Positions 33,011 to 41,958 are shown, counted from the stretch's first letter. The stretch: 64,000 nt of DNA from Sphaerospermopsis torques-reginae ITEP-024 (GCF_019598945.1 NZ_CP080598.1:2108001-2172000), one strand, 5' to 3'. Made by a program: numbers and translations. Notes: generated by a model from the sequence alone, not told the origin.

Positions 33011-33223
33011 TTAAATTTCATTTTCTTCTATTCCTAGTTGATTTAACATTGCTTTGAAAGTTCCTGTTTTTAGCTCATCTTTGGGGTTACGAACTATGGT
33101 AAATTTATCACCAAAGTATAATGTTACATGACTTCCTTTACCACGTTTTTGATCAACATAAGCTATAATATTACGCTCCTTAGCTAATTTTTTAACTTTC
33201 CTAATAAATTCACTACCTTTCAT
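33011..33223 (-). CDS. hicA: HicA-type mRNA interferase toxin
   Basis: A 70-residue double-stranded-RNA-binding-fold toxin. Catalytic-type His lies in RGKGSHVTLYFG (about residues 28-39), followed by RNPKDELKTGTFKAMLNQLGI. Start ATG at 33223. It is paired with hicB immediately downstream. The pair appears intact. Confidence 0.9.
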   Translation of the reverse strand: MKGSEFIRKVKKLAKERNIIAYVDQKRGKGSHVTLYFGDKFTIVRNPKDELKTGTFKAMLNQLGIEENEI

Positions 33224-33278
33224 AAAATTATTGAATAAATTTTTTAAATCGTCAAGTTGGAAGTATCTAAAATATATT

Positions 33279-33500
33279 TCATAACTCTATTGTGCAGTTA
33301 TCAAAATCTTGGTCACGTTCTAAGTCTAAATCTACTCCCACTAAAGGAGAATTTTGTAATACTTCTATTAGGTTTTTAGATTTAGCTTTGTTTGGCTGAT
33401 TTTCTATTTGTCTAGTTAAATAATTGATTAATTCTATTTTTTCTTCTCTGGTTAAAGTATCTACTTGTTTGAAGAAATTTTCTAATGTTAAGTTGTTCAT
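33279..33500 (-). CDS. Orphan antitoxin-like small protein
   Basis: 73 residues: a helical N-terminus (LENFFKQVDTLTREEKIELINYLTRQIE) and an acidic extended tail (PLVGVDLDLERDQDFDNCTIEL), a layout common for cyanobacterial antitoxins that pair with PIN toxins. The next gene downstream is hicA rather than a PIN gene, so its own partner seems lost. Start ATG at 33500. Family assignment is by general resemblance only. Confidence 0.55.
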   Translation of the reverse strand: MNNLTLENFFKQVDTLTREEKIELINYLTRQIENQPNKAKSKNLIEVLQNSPLVGVDLDLERDQDFDNCTIEL

Positions 33501-33847
33501 AGTTATTTTGCTGATGAGATTTATTGATATTGTAACATATTTGCATTTTGTCTGAATCAGGATATCCAGGATTTTAGGATTTACAGGATGTTATATTTTG
33601 TCAGAATCAGGATGTCCAGGATTTAAGGATTTACAGGATGTTAATTTGTCAACATTGGTTTAAGCTAATTATAGCATAAATGTAGGATAATTTAGGCGAT
33701 CGCTATTTTGGTAAGTCTGATAATTCTTTTACAAGACCTTCCCAAAACTGCAAATACCTTGCAAGAATTGAACAATAATCACATTTACCTCCAAGATAAC
33801 CAAGAAAAACCTGCTAATCCAGGTAAAATGCTAATTTTAAAAAATCT

Positions 33848-33876
33848 TGCAAGATTTTCAAGATCGTGTATAATGG
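33848..33876 (+). promoter_or_regulatory. Candidate promoter overlapping the start of the coiled-coil/winged-helix gene
   Basis: TTGCAA, a 16-base spacer and TATAAT lie directly before the putative start codons at 33873/33882. Transcription starting seven or so bases after the -10 would give a nearly leaderless mRNA for the ATG at 33882. Boxes are seen; use is inferred. Confidence 0.45.
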
Positions 33877-33881
33877 TTGTT

Positions 33882-34514
33882 ATGGATAACAATCTACTGC
33901 TCTCATTGTTACAAAATAAACTTGCTGAAACAGAGCAAGAAGCCTCTAGACTAAGGGAAGTTGCTGCTAAGGCTCAAATAGAAGCATCTATTATGGAGGC
34001 TTTAGCCCAGAAAATACAGTCTACTATTGACAGCTTAATTGCTACTCATGGAAAGGAAATGAGTCACCAAGATTATCAGGAAACTATTCAAGGTTTGTCT
34101 GGTACAGAATCTTCTCTTGGTGATACATATTCAAACCAAGAGCAGACAATCAAAAATTTTCGCCTTCCCAAAGATATGAAACGTATTCAGTACAAAAGAA
34201 CCAAAGGATACGTTAAAATAACTACACAAATTTTATCTAATTATCCAGGAGGATTACATATTGATCAATTGACAGACATGATTTTTGAGACTTCCTCACC
34301 AGATGAATTGGCAAGAGCAAGAAATTCTTTGTTGGCAGAATTAAATAGAGGTGTTAAGGAAGGAAGACTCACAAAAATGGGTGACTCAGACTATTTCTTG
34401 CTACCTCCACAGTTCTCGGAAACAAATAATACAGAGTTATCTCAAAAATCAATTGATATCCTCAATCACTCAAAGTTCCAATTTAACGGAACAAATTCTT
34501 TAGTTAATTCTTAA
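33882..34514 (+). CDS. Coiled-coil protein with C-terminal winged-helix (HARE-HTH-like) domain
   Basis: About 210 residues from MDNNLLLSLLQNKLAE. The N-terminal half (about 5-65) is a heptad-patterned coiled coil (NKLAETEQEASRLREVAAKAQIEASIMEALAQKIQSTIDSL). The C-terminal part (about 105-180) reads TTQILSNYPGGLHIDQLTDMIFE ... ARNSLLAELNRGVKEGRLTKMGDSDYFLL, the helix-helix-wing pattern of HARE-HTH or related winged helices found fused to restriction and chromatin proteins. A longer frame reaches back to 33708, but a good promoter lies inside it. It is followed 26 bases later by an HTH protein gene. No family name recognised. Confidence 0.6.
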   Translation: MDNNLLLSLLQNKLAETEQEASRLREVAAKAQIEASIMEALAQKIQSTIDSLIATHGKEMSHQDYQETIQGLSGTESSLGDTYSNQEQTIKNFRLPKDMKRIQYKRTKGYVKITTQILSNYPGGLHIDQLTDMIFETSSPDELARARNSLLAELNRGVKEGRLTKMGDSDYFLLPPQFSETNNTELSQKSIDILNHSKFQFNGTNSLVNS

Positions 34515-34540
34515 ACTTTTCTAGCTTGGAGTATTATTTT

Positions 34541-35503
34541 ATGGCACAACTTTTAAAGAAGTCAGGTAATGAACAAGACTTTTCTAAAGACTTACTACGC
34601 GGATTTGATAACGACGGAGCAGAATATTTTACAGTGAAAAAGACGGGACAATCAGGAATGTCTCACAGAGGTTTAGCTAGATTTGTAGGTAAAAGTCAAG
34701 CAAGTGTGAGTACATGGATTAATAATGTTAGAAAATCTGATCCTCAGAATAATGATTTACCTCCTTGTTTGAAAGTTTTTGCTGGATGTAGTTTAACACT
34801 TCCCGGATATGTTGATAATCAAGGTAGAGATATAATTGAAGATGGATTTTGTGCAGCCATAGTTAAATATTACGCCCAATACTCTAACCCTAGAAAACCA
34901 GGAGGTAATGTTAAAGCACAACAAGCTCTCCAATTAATTGAACATTTAGGAATGCGAGTTTTTATTCATCAGAAAACAGGTTGGAAACCTCAGTATGACT
35001 ATCCTATACATGATGACTTTGAGAAGGAATTTGAGATACATAAAGGAAGATATGCTGTCAGACAGATAGTAAAACTGGAAGATCACCCAGAACTAATGTC
35101 CGCTGTAAAATATTGGCTTAACAAAAATAGTTTACGTTTATCTAGAAAAATTTATTCAGATACCAATGAGGCTCTCAATAAATGTTTACAAGGAATAAAC
35201 GCAAGAGAAATAAAGGAACAAAATAACCTCTCTAAAAGTGCTGCTATTAGAGATTATTATGATACTCGTCCATTAATGAACTATTCAGCCTTGATTAAAC
35301 TAGCAGCAAATCAAATTCGCTATCATAATATTCATCCAGTAAAGGCAGTACATAAAGCCTTAGATTTATATATGCCAAATCATAAACCTGAGCCAATACC
35401 AGTCATTGAAAATATAAAAAAGGCAGACAAAAGACTAAAAGCGGAAGCTGAAAGACGACGACTTGCGGCTGGAGTTCAATTATCATTACCTCTAGGCATA
35501 TAA
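34541..35503 (+). CDS. HTH-containing protein of unknown function
   Basis: 320 residues from MAQLLKKSGNEQDFSKDLL; GGAG nine bases before the ATG decides this start over the in-frame 34526. A helix-turn-helix lies at about residues 40-65 (HRGLARFVGKSQASVSTWINNV). The centre (about 95-160) contains GYVDNQGRDIIEDGFCAAIVKYYAQYS. The C-terminal half is helical and basic, ending RRRLAAGVQLSLPLGI. It resembles uncharacterised multi-copy cyanobacterial proteins, perhaps transcriptional or element-encoded regulators. Together with the preceding gene it forms a compact same-strand module. Confidence 0.65.
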   Translation: MAQLLKKSGNEQDFSKDLLRGFDNDGAEYFTVKKTGQSGMSHRGLARFVGKSQASVSTWINNVRKSDPQNNDLPPCLKVFAGCSLTLPGYVDNQGRDIIEDGFCAAIVKYYAQYSNPRKPGGNVKAQQALQLIEHLGMRVFIHQKTGWKPQYDYPIHDDFEKEFEIHKGRYAVRQIVKLEDHPELMSAVKYWLNKNSLRLSRKIYSDTNEALNKCLQGINAREIKEQNNLSKSAAIRDYYDTRPLMNYSALIKLAANQIRYHNIHPVKAVHKALDLYMPNHKPEPIPVIENIKKADKRLKAEAERRRLAAGVQLSLPLGI

Positions 35504-35556
35504 GACAATCGTTAGCTGTGATTTTTGAGTATTATTGATTGATGTTTGTCTCAATC

Positions 35557-35708
35557 AGAATATTACCAGAATCTTCTAAATCAAAAAACCAAAAATCCTT
35601 TCATCCTGTAAATCCTGAAATCCTGTAAATCCTGATTCAGACAAATTAGGTGATAGGTAATAGGTAATGAATTTACTGTCACCTGTCACCTGTCACCTGT
35701 CACCTAAC
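35557..35708. repeat. Inverted dispersed repeat followed by heptamer array
   Basis: An inverted copy of the CAGGATTTACAGGATG repeat (to about 35645) is followed by GTGATAG-type units and a TCACCTG heptamer array that runs up to the stop of the DUF3370 gene. Confidence 0.75.
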
Positions 35709-37067
35709 TTACTCCTGCGTCGCAACAGTCAAAACCTGCGGAGGAGAAGCATCAGGAGGATAAAGAAAATCAACTTCTACCCAAGAATTATCCCCCGGTT
35801 TCATCTTTAAAGAAACTAAAGGTTGACCAGGTTCACCTCTTTTTTGCACCAAATGTACAAACCTAGTCGCCGGTTTACCTTGTTCATCCCGATAACGTAC
35901 CCGCACAGTACCCCTAAAGAAAACCTGACGCGCAGGTGTGGTAAAAAACCTTAAACCAGACTTTGTTAACTGCTCCTCTTTGATGGGAGTTTGCAGAGAT
36001 ACAGTGACATTTTTTGCACTTTGAGAATTATTCAATAAAGGCAATTTTAAACTATATTGAACACCATAATTACCATGTGCAAAATAAGCTGTATCAGGAT
36101 AACGCACTAACATCGGTGCTGTTTGAATTTGACCTGTGCCAAAAGTTCCTCCGTGCAGTGTACTTAAAGGATAGGAAAAAGCTTGACCGGGTTCAGGAAT
36201 AGTTAAATACCTGCTGTTAGAATTATCTGTTAAAAGCGATCGCCATTGTGACCCACGGGACACACCTGCAACCCTTCCATAAATAGCAGGTTTACCAGTT
36301 CCCTCTATGGGAGTCGGGGTTTTATCTCTCGGTGTTGATAAATCACCATTATTTAATAAATCTTCCCATTCTGCTAAAGTTGGCGCTCGTTCACTACCAT
36401 CAGCATTAGTTTTTGCAAACATCGCTAAACTAGCAGCATACACCGTCCCATTACTCCGCAAACGCATATAAGTAGAACGACCATTTAAAGGTGGTGTCAA
36501 TTCTCGCACGGGAATAGGTAAATTTAATAACATCTGACTTTCCCCAGGAGGAAGGACTATTTGCGCTGGGAAAATATTTTGTCTTCTCCCTCTCAAAATA
36601 TCAGACATCACCCTACTACCTGGTCCAGAAAACACATTTCCCGCATCATTAGGAATAAAAGAATCTAATGGTAAAAAAGGTGCATCTGGTTGACTTAAAT
36701 AACTTGCACCTTGCAAAATATTCACAGTTACCGGTGTATTACCAGGGTTATGCAAAATTATCCCGTGGTAAAGAGAACGTAAATCTTCTGGTGGTTCTGC
36801 TCTAGCAATATGATGGGAAAAAACATCAAACCGCCCCTGAAAAGGAAAGTTTAAATGTGCAGTGGGTACTTTTTTATCCTCTGAAGGAAAAGTAGAAAGT
36901 AAAATACCTTCCTTTAATACCAATTCTGGACTATTACTATTAAATACTGGAACAGTATCCAACCTTCCAGGTAAAGCTCGCACCTCTTGAGGTATTACCA
37001 CTTCTTCCGGTGGTGGTGCGGTTGGAGTTGCTTGAGCGAGAGTCAAACCGAGTAATGCTGACAACAT
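35709..37067 (-). CDS. DUF3370 family exported protein
   Basis: 452 residues with a short signal-peptide-like N-terminus (MLSALLGLTLAQATPT). A conserved extracellular-type domain follows, starting EEVVIPQEVRALPGRLDTVPVFNSNSPELVLKEGILLSTFPS; it includes YHGIILHNPGNTPVTVNILQGASY and ends in a beta-rich C-terminus. DUF3370 proteins are cyanobacterial and uncharacterised, possibly surface or wall associated. Start set at the ATG at 37067; a TTG at 37085 would add six residues. Confidence 0.85.
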   Translation of the reverse strand: MLSALLGLTLAQATPTAPPPEEVVIPQEVRALPGRLDTVPVFNSNSPELVLKEGILLSTFPSEDKKVPTAHLNFPFQGRFDVFSHHIARAEPPEDLRSLYHGIILHNPGNTPVTVNILQGASYLSQPDAPFLPLDSFIPNDAGNVFSGPGSRVMSDILRGRRQNIFPAQIVLPPGESQMLLNLPIPVRELTPPLNGRSTYMRLRSNGTVYAASLAMFAKTNADGSERAPTLAEWEDLLNNGDLSTPRDKTPTPIEGTGKPAIYGRVAGVSRGSQWRSLLTDNSNSRYLTIPEPGQAFSYPLSTLHGGTFGTGQIQTAPMLVRYPDTAYFAHGNYGVQYSLKLPLLNNSQSAKNVTVSLQTPIKEEQLTKSGLRFFTTPARQVFFRGTVRVRYRDEQGKPATRFVHLVQKRGEPGQPLVSLKMKPGDNSWVEVDFLYPPDASPPQVLTVATQE

Positions 37068-37099
37068 AGGAAATTTAAAATTCAAAATTTATAAGTGAC

Positions 37100-37258
37100 T
37101 GGGGACAGGTGACAGGTGACAGGTGACAGGTGACAGTTAACAGTTAACAGTTAACTGTTAACAGTTAACTGTTAACAGTTATTAGTGAGTGGAGTTTATG
37201 ATTTACTGTTCCCCATTCCCTATTCCCTATTCCCTATTCCCTATTCCCTATTCCCTTG
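37100..37258. repeat. Three heptamer families in tandem
   Basis: GGTGACA units (about 37105-37138), AACAGTT/AACTGTT units that are self-complementary (about 37138-37182), and TTCCCTA units (about 37207-37256). This fills most of the spacer between the DUF3370 gene and the peptidase gene; the last array ends at the peptidase stop region. Confidence 0.85.
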
Positions 37259-37823
37259 ATTCAAAAATAACCAAATTATTCATGATTAAAACAAAATCAG
37301 CAAGAATGTCTAGCAAATTTTCTTGATGCAAAATCGGAACATGGACAAAAATACAAGGAATGGGTAGTTGAGATTGATTCAAGTAGTCCAACACTGAATA
37401 ATAAAGACCTTCGCACACAAATTTACCACAGTCGTAACTAATCTCAACTGCCGCTGTCTCAGCTATTAATTGTTCAACATTAACAATTGTTTGCAAAGTT
37501 GTTATCCCAAAATTTTCCCCACCATCTCTAAATGAAATATCAGTAGTCTGTATAGACTCGCTACTAGCAACAACTTCCACACTTAAATTTTGCCGACTAG
37601 CAGCCATACCACAACAGATAACATAATTTGGTTTGAGTTCATTGATTTTGGCAATGACGCGAGAACTGGCAAGGACAACATCTACAGGAAGTAGTCGCAA
37701 AAAAGTTAAGTCATGAGAGATATCAGCCATTTTGGCTAGTTCGAGTAACAAGTCATCAGAAGAATTTGACTGTTGTTCACTCAGCCAAGTGTCAAAAGAA
37801 GTTAATAATATTTTTTTGTGCAT
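37248..37823 (-). CDS. Peptidase C15 (pyroglutamyl-peptidase I-like) protein
   Basis: 191 residues starting MHKKILLTSFDTWLSEQQSNSSDDLL. The three catalytic positions of the C15 family appear present: Glu in LSVEVVAS, Cys in YDCGKFVCEGLYYSVLDYL and His in IFVHVPIL. Pyroglutamyl peptidases remove N-terminal 5-oxoproline. The N-terminal motif departs from the usual FxPFGxxxxNPS, so substrate may differ. Divergent from hisH, with about 75 bases between starts. Confidence 0.8.
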   Translation of the reverse strand: MHKKILLTSFDTWLSEQQSNSSDDLLLELAKMADISHDLTFLRLLPVDVVLASSRVIAKINELKPNYVICCGMAASRQNLSVEVVASSESIQTTDISFRDGGENFGITTLQTIVNVEQLIAETAAVEISYDCGKFVCEGLYYSVLDYLNQSQLPIPCIFVHVPILHQENLLDILADFVLIMNNLVIFESRE

Positions 37824-37898
37824 AATAAATATTATTTAGAATATTATTTAGAATTAGAATATAAATGCTTCCCTAATAAATTTACAAGGAGCAAGTAA

Positions 37899-38534
37899 AT
37901 GCCAGTCATTGCGGTCGTAGATTATGATATGGGAAATTTGCACTCAGTCTGTAAAGGTTTAGAAAAAGCTGGTGCAATTCCTAAAGTAACTTATTCTGCC
38001 AAGGAGTTAGAACAAGCAGATGCGATAGTTTTGCCAGGGGTGGGAGCTTTTGATCCTGCCATGCAACATTTACGTTCCCGTGGTTTGGAACAACCAATAA
38101 AAGATGTGATCGCATCTGGTAAACCGTTCTTAGGTATTTGTCTAGGACTGCAAATTTTATTTGAATCTAGCGCCGAAGGAACTCAACCAGGACTAGGAAT
38201 AGTGCGGGGAAAAGTACGCCGATTTCGTCCAGAACCAGGAATAGCTATTCCCCACATGGGTTGGAATCAACTGCAACTGACTCAACCAAGAAGCATTTTG
38301 TGGGAACATTTACCCCATCAACCTTGGGTTTATTTTGTCCATTCCTACTATGTTGAACCAACTGAACCGCAAATTAGAGCAGCAACAGTGACTCATGGTA
38401 GTCAAACTGTGACAGCAGCGATCGCTCATGAAAATCTCATGGCGGTTCAATTCCACCCCGAAAAATCCTCTAATATTGGATTGCAAGTTTTATCTAATTT
38501 TGTGGCTCAAGTCCGTGAAAAAATCCCTGCTTAA
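37899..38534 (+). CDS. hisH: Imidazole glycerol phosphate synthase, glutaminase subunit HisH
   Basis: A 211-residue class I glutamine amidotransferase that feeds ammonia to HisF in histidine synthesis. Nucleophile Cys81 lies in GKPFLGICLGLQ; the His/Glu pair is in AVQFHPEKSS near the C-terminus; N-terminal VVDYDMGNLHSV is typical. AAGGAG precedes the ATG at 37899. It is followed on the same strand by rsmD after a TAATGAC-type repeat spacer. Confidence 0.97.
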   Translation: MPVIAVVDYDMGNLHSVCKGLEKAGAIPKVTYSAKELEQADAIVLPGVGAFDPAMQHLRSRGLEQPIKDVIASGKPFLGICLGLQILFESSAEGTQPGLGIVRGKVRRFRPEPGIAIPHMGWNQLQLTQPRSILWEHLPHQPWVYFVHSYYVEPTEPQIRAATVTHGSQTVTAAIAHENLMAVQFHPEKSSNIGLQVLSNFVAQVREKIPA

Positions 38535-38617
38535 TAAAAATTTGCTTTCTTTGTTAGTCGTCAGTTGTCTAATGACTAATGACTAATGACTAATAACTAA
38601 TGATCAATGACTAATTA

Positions 38618-39175
38618 ATGAGTTTAAGAATTTACGGGAATCGTCTGTTAAAAACTTTACCAGGGCAAGAGACTAGACCCACCAGTGCGCGAGTACGGGA
38701 GGCCGTTTTTAATATTTGGCAGGGAGAAATTGATCATTGTCGCTGGTTAGATTTATGTGCCGGTAGTGGTTCAATGGGTGCAGAGGCTTTATGTAGGGGA
38801 GCCTGTTTAGTAGTAGGAATTGAACAGTCAAGTCGAGCCTGTGCCATTATTCAACAAAATTGGCAGCAGATAGCGAATAATGAACAAAAATTTCAATTAT
38901 TGCGGGGAAATGTCCTGCAACAATTAAAAAAATTATCAGGTCAAAAATTTGACAAAATATATTTTGATCCACCTTATGCCAGTGGTTTATATGAGCCTGT
39001 TTTAGAAGCGATCGCTCACTATCAACTTTTAGATCCTCAAGGGGAAATAGCAGTAGAACATAGTCCTAATTTTACACCACCAATCATCCCAACTTGGGAA
39101 ATCAGCCGCCAAAAAGTTTATGGCAACACAGCACTAACTTTTTACAGAACAATGGAAGTATCGGAAAGCGAGTGA
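38618..39175 (+). CDS. rsmD: 16S rRNA (guanine966-N2)-methyltransferase RsmD
   Basis: A 185-residue SAM-dependent RNA methyltransferase. SAM motif I is WLDLCAGSGSMGAEAL (about residues 42-57), the acidic loop VVGIEQSSRA follows, and the catalytic motif IV is FDPPYASGLY (about 116-125). N-terminal LKTLPGQETRPTSARVREAVFNIW is characteristic of RsmD. ATG at 38618. Convergent with petG. Confidence 0.93.
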   Translation: MSLRIYGNRLLKTLPGQETRPTSARVREAVFNIWQGEIDHCRWLDLCAGSGSMGAEALCRGACLVVGIEQSSRACAIIQQNWQQIANNEQKFQLLRGNVLQQLKKLSGQKFDKIYFDPPYASGLYEPVLEAIAHYQLLDPQGEIAVEHSPNFTPPIIPTWEISRQKVYGNTALTFYRTMEVSESE

Positions 39176-39379
39176 TATCATCTACGGTTGAATACTTATC
39201 ATATATGTTGAGACTTGTCATTGGTAATTGGTAATTGGTAATTGGGGACAATTACTAATTAAACAGCTATATCGTAAGTGATTGGGCGGACATATTAAAA
39301 TTAATATACAAACACACACGCCTATATGTGACTAGGGGTTTAGCATTGCTAAACCCCTACGAGAACTAGCTGTTAACCC

Positions 39380-39493
39380 TTAGCCGCCCAACTCGGTAGG
39401 ACGCTTGTATTGCTTATAGGCAGCGTAAAATAGTCCGCTAAGAGTGACGAAAATCAGACCCAGAACAATACCTGAGAGTAGGGGTTCAACCAC
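39380..39493 (-). CDS. petG: Cytochrome b6f complex subunit V (PetG)
   Basis: A 37-residue single-span membrane protein of the cytochrome b6f complex, needed for complex assembly or stability. The minus strand reads (M)[18 protein letters not shown], then [18 protein letters not shown], close to canonical PetG along its full length. Start is GTG at 39493 with a strong AGAGGAG ribosome-binding site eight bases before it. The neighbour on the other strand is a cytochrome c gene. The 341-base spacer 39494-39834 contains no further gene that I can see. Confidence 0.97.
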   Translation of the reverse strand: MVEPLLSGIVLGLIFVTLSGLFYAAYKQYKRPTELGG

Positions 39494-39834
39494 TGTAAAT
39501 CTCCTCTTTACAAATTTTCAAGTTTCGTTTCCCGTTTTTAATCTTACCAAATCCCGCATCAATCCAGCGCCCTAAGCCGTTTTTGGATTATAAATACTAT
39601 CTAAAAATTTTCATCTGTGGTTGCAGGTAGAATCAAGAAATTTTAAGCTATGTGTAGAAGATGAAATATTTTTTTGTAAGAATTCAGAAGTCAGGATTCA
39701 GGAGTCAGAAGATTTGCTCATCTAGCGGTTACTCAAATAGTGATTATTAGTTTAACCGTTAAAAAGCTGACTGCTGAACACTGATAGCTGAATGCTTACA
39801 GTTTTTCGTACACCTAGACTGTAAAAGCAAACTC

Positions 39835-40209
39835 TTGAATAACCAGCTTATCAAAACTGAAACTTGGAGTCAGTGGATCACTTTGTCGGTTTTGGCCATA
39901 CTCATAGCCATACCCGTAACTATTTTTGGTGTTCAGATAGTTCAAACCTCTGATCCTTACGTCAAAAATGTTTTATCACTGACAGGCAACCCAGTACAGG
40001 GAAAGGCTATCTTTCAAACCAACTGCGCTGGGTGTCATGGTTGGGAAGCTCATGGACTCGTTGGACCGAGCTTGCAAGCTGTCTCCAAACGCAAATCTCA
40101 ATATGGATTGATTCATCAAGTTATTAGCGGTGAAACTCCTCCCATGCCCAAATTCCAGCCCAGCGCCCAAGAAATGGCAGACCTTTTAAGTTATTTAGAA
40201 GGTCTTTGA
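39835..40209 (+). CDS. cytM: Cytochrome cM-like membrane-anchored c-type cytochrome
   Basis: 124 residues: an uncleaved membrane anchor (about 15-36) and a small class I cytochrome c domain with haem motif CAGCH (Cys64, Cys67, His68). The axial Met is probably in TPPMPKF near residue 104, and the C-terminal helix is MADLLSYLEGL. The segment around GLVGPSLQAVSKRKSQYGLIHQVISGETPPMPKFQ matches my recollection of cyanobacterial CytM, a low-expressed cytochrome linked to dark/respiratory regulation and chlorophyll control. The start is TTG at 39835; no ATG or GTG is in frame close upstream. Confidence 0.85.
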   Translation: MNNQLIKTETWSQWITLSVLAILIAIPVTIFGVQIVQTSDPYVKNVLSLTGNPVQGKAIFQTNCAGCHGWEAHGLVGPSLQAVSKRKSQYGLIHQVISGETPPMPKFQPSAQEMADLLSYLEGL

Positions 40210-40387
40210 ATAAGGGAACAGAGAACAGAGAACAGGGAACAGGGAACAGTAAATAGGGAAAAGTGTTATTTTATGTTTTTATATGTTGTTATAAATTGTG
40301 ACAGGCTGCTTAGTAAATCAATGGATAATAAAACTACCACTACAAGATGGTTTTACTCCTGACTCCTGACTCCTGGAAATTTCATGT

Positions 40388-40858
40388 TCAACTGAGTTTA
40401 AGAGTACATTCAAGAATCAATTTCTGGTTAACCAAGGAATAAGGTTGAATTTTCAACGCTTTTTGAAAAGCTTCAATAGCTTCACCATACTTTCCTATTG
40501 CTGCGTAACACAAACCCATACCATGAAGTGCGCCAAAGTGTACTGGATTTAGCTGCACAACCATTTGACAGTCAGCTAGAGATTTTTGATAATTGCCTAT
40601 GCTGTAATATAAAAAAGCGCGTCTATTCCAAGCTTCAGCAAAATCTGGTTGTGTTTTAATAAGTTCTGTTAAAACTGCTTCAGCTTTGGCTGTTTCCCCA
40701 GCATCCATTAGTTTTTGACTATAATCAATCTTTTCTAGCCCATATATACCCTTTTGCTGAAACCAGAAGCGCCAAATTTTGCGAGTTGCTTGCTCACGAA
40801 CTAAAGCATCAGGATTTTTCAAGTCTTCCAGTAAAGAATTGATAGATAAAGAATCCAT
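40388..40858 (-). CDS. TPR-repeat protein
   Basis: 156 residues from MDSLSINSLLEDL. After a helical N-terminus (ATRKIWRFWFQQKG) come about three tetratricopeptide repeats (about 50-150), e.g. DFAEAWNRRAFLYYSIGNYQKSLADCQMVVQLNP and HFGALHGMGLCYAAIGKYGEAIEAFQKALKIQP. These form a protein-interaction scaffold. The upstream in-frame extension to 40912 has no conservation signals. Partner unknown. The 345-base gap to the next gene upstream holds a HIP1 site and little else. Confidence 0.8.
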   Translation of the reverse strand: MDSLSINSLLEDLKNPDALVREQATRKIWRFWFQQKGIYGLEKIDYSQKLMDAGETAKAEAVLTELIKTQPDFAEAWNRRAFLYYSIGNYQKSLADCQMVVQLNPVHFGALHGMGLCYAAIGKYGEAIEAFQKALKIQPYSLVNQKLILECTLKLS

Positions 40859-41203
40859 GCAGTTGAGATAGGTAAGTTGATATTGCCAGTTACTTGTGCA
40901 GTAAGTATTCAAACATCAGCAGTCAGCTTTTTAACAATTACGCCAAAAATACTTATTTGCTCATCAAGCAATTAATCAAAAATTCTGACTTTTGACTTTT
41001 GAATTCTTACCTTGTGCAGAAGATTATCTCCTAATTTATGTTAATAGTCATCACGGTATTCTCCGATCTTGATTAAAAATTCTGGCAATATTTTGTATTG
41101 ATTCATACTATTTTTTAAAAAAATTATGTAGGCAATGCTGGCGATCGCTCATTGGGGCAAAATCAAAGTAACTGTTCAGGGGTTGCTATATTTACGCAAC
41201 CTT

Positions 41204-41845
41204 TTACTGTAAATTCTTCTGTACCCAACTCCTAAAATTCCGTATTGCCTGACTTCTGCCAATAGTTAAACACTGCTGCACATACTCATTAACTATTTCC
41301 ACAATGGGAATATTAGGAAAATTAGGACTAGATGGAGATTTTACATATTTCCCATCCTGTAACAAGAAAATTTCTAAACCTTGTTTTTTATATCGCCAAA
41401 GTTCAGGAACTCCTAAAATTTGATAATTTTCAAATTGACTCCGAGAAGTAATATCAATTTCAATAGCTAAATCTGGTGGTGGATCTATATTTAAATCAAT
41501 TCGATTTTTACCAATTACAGCCTCTTGATTTTGAATATAAAAACTGGTATCTGGTTCTACGGCTTGCCGCATTCTCTCATTTTTCAGAGTTGTAGAACCA
41601 AAGGGTTCAAAATCAACATTCAGTATTTCTAACAAGATTTTCACCAAATCACCAACAATTTCTTTATCTTTTTCATGTTCAGGTAAAGGCACCATAATTT
41701 CTAACCATCCATTACTATAGGAAATACGCGCAGCACGCTTTTCCCCCATTTCTTCTAAAATATTTTCTAGTTGCTGCCAACTAATATCTTTGAGTAACAT
41801 TTGTTGGCCTGGATGAACAATAATTTGTTGCAATTCTAACAACAT
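41204..41845 (-). CDS. Uma2 family (DUF820) putative endonuclease
   Basis: 213 residues of the very abundant cyanobacterial Uma2/DUF820 family with a PD-(D/E)xK-like fold. Seen: SYSNGWLEIMVPLPEHEKDKEIVGDLV, EPDTSFYIQNQ (acidic site), DPPPDLAIEIDITSRS (Asp and Glu) and GVPELWRYKKQGLEIF. Nuclease activity is inferred from the fold; biological role unknown. ATG at 41845, preceded by TTGATAA and TTGGTAA repeat arrays. Confidence 0.88.
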   Translation of the reverse strand: MLLELQQIIVHPGQQMLLKDISWQQLENILEEMGEKRAARISYSNGWLEIMVPLPEHEKDKEIVGDLVKILLEILNVDFEPFGSTTLKNERMRQAVEPDTSFYIQNQEAVIGKNRIDLNIDPPPDLAIEIDITSRSQFENYQILGVPELWRYKKQGLEIFLLQDGKYVKSPSSPNFPNIPIVEIVNEYVQQCLTIGRSQAIRNFRSWVQKNLQ

Positions 41846-41866
41846 ATTACCTCTTTAATAATTGAT

Positions 41867-41958
41867 AGTTGATAATTGATAATTGATAATTGATAATTGG
41901 TGATTGGTAATTGGTAATTGGTAATTGGTAATTGGTAATTGGTAATTGGTAATTATTT
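41867..41958. repeat. AATTGAT and ATTGGTA heptamer arrays
   Basis: Tandem TTGATAA/AATTGATA-type units (about 41867-41896) pass directly into GGTAATT units (about 41900-41955). They lie between the divergent Uma2 and pdxJ genes. Confidence 0.9.

Noticed and set aside
31592-35645. tRNA-Lys as attachment site of an integrated island
   Set aside because: I found no repeat of the tRNA 3' end downstream and no integrase gene, so the patch is better explained by cassette turnover between repeats.
38560-38617. A leader or small RNA between hisH and rsmD
   Set aside because: The spacer is mostly TAATGAC-type heptamers with no stable hairpin or conserved motif.
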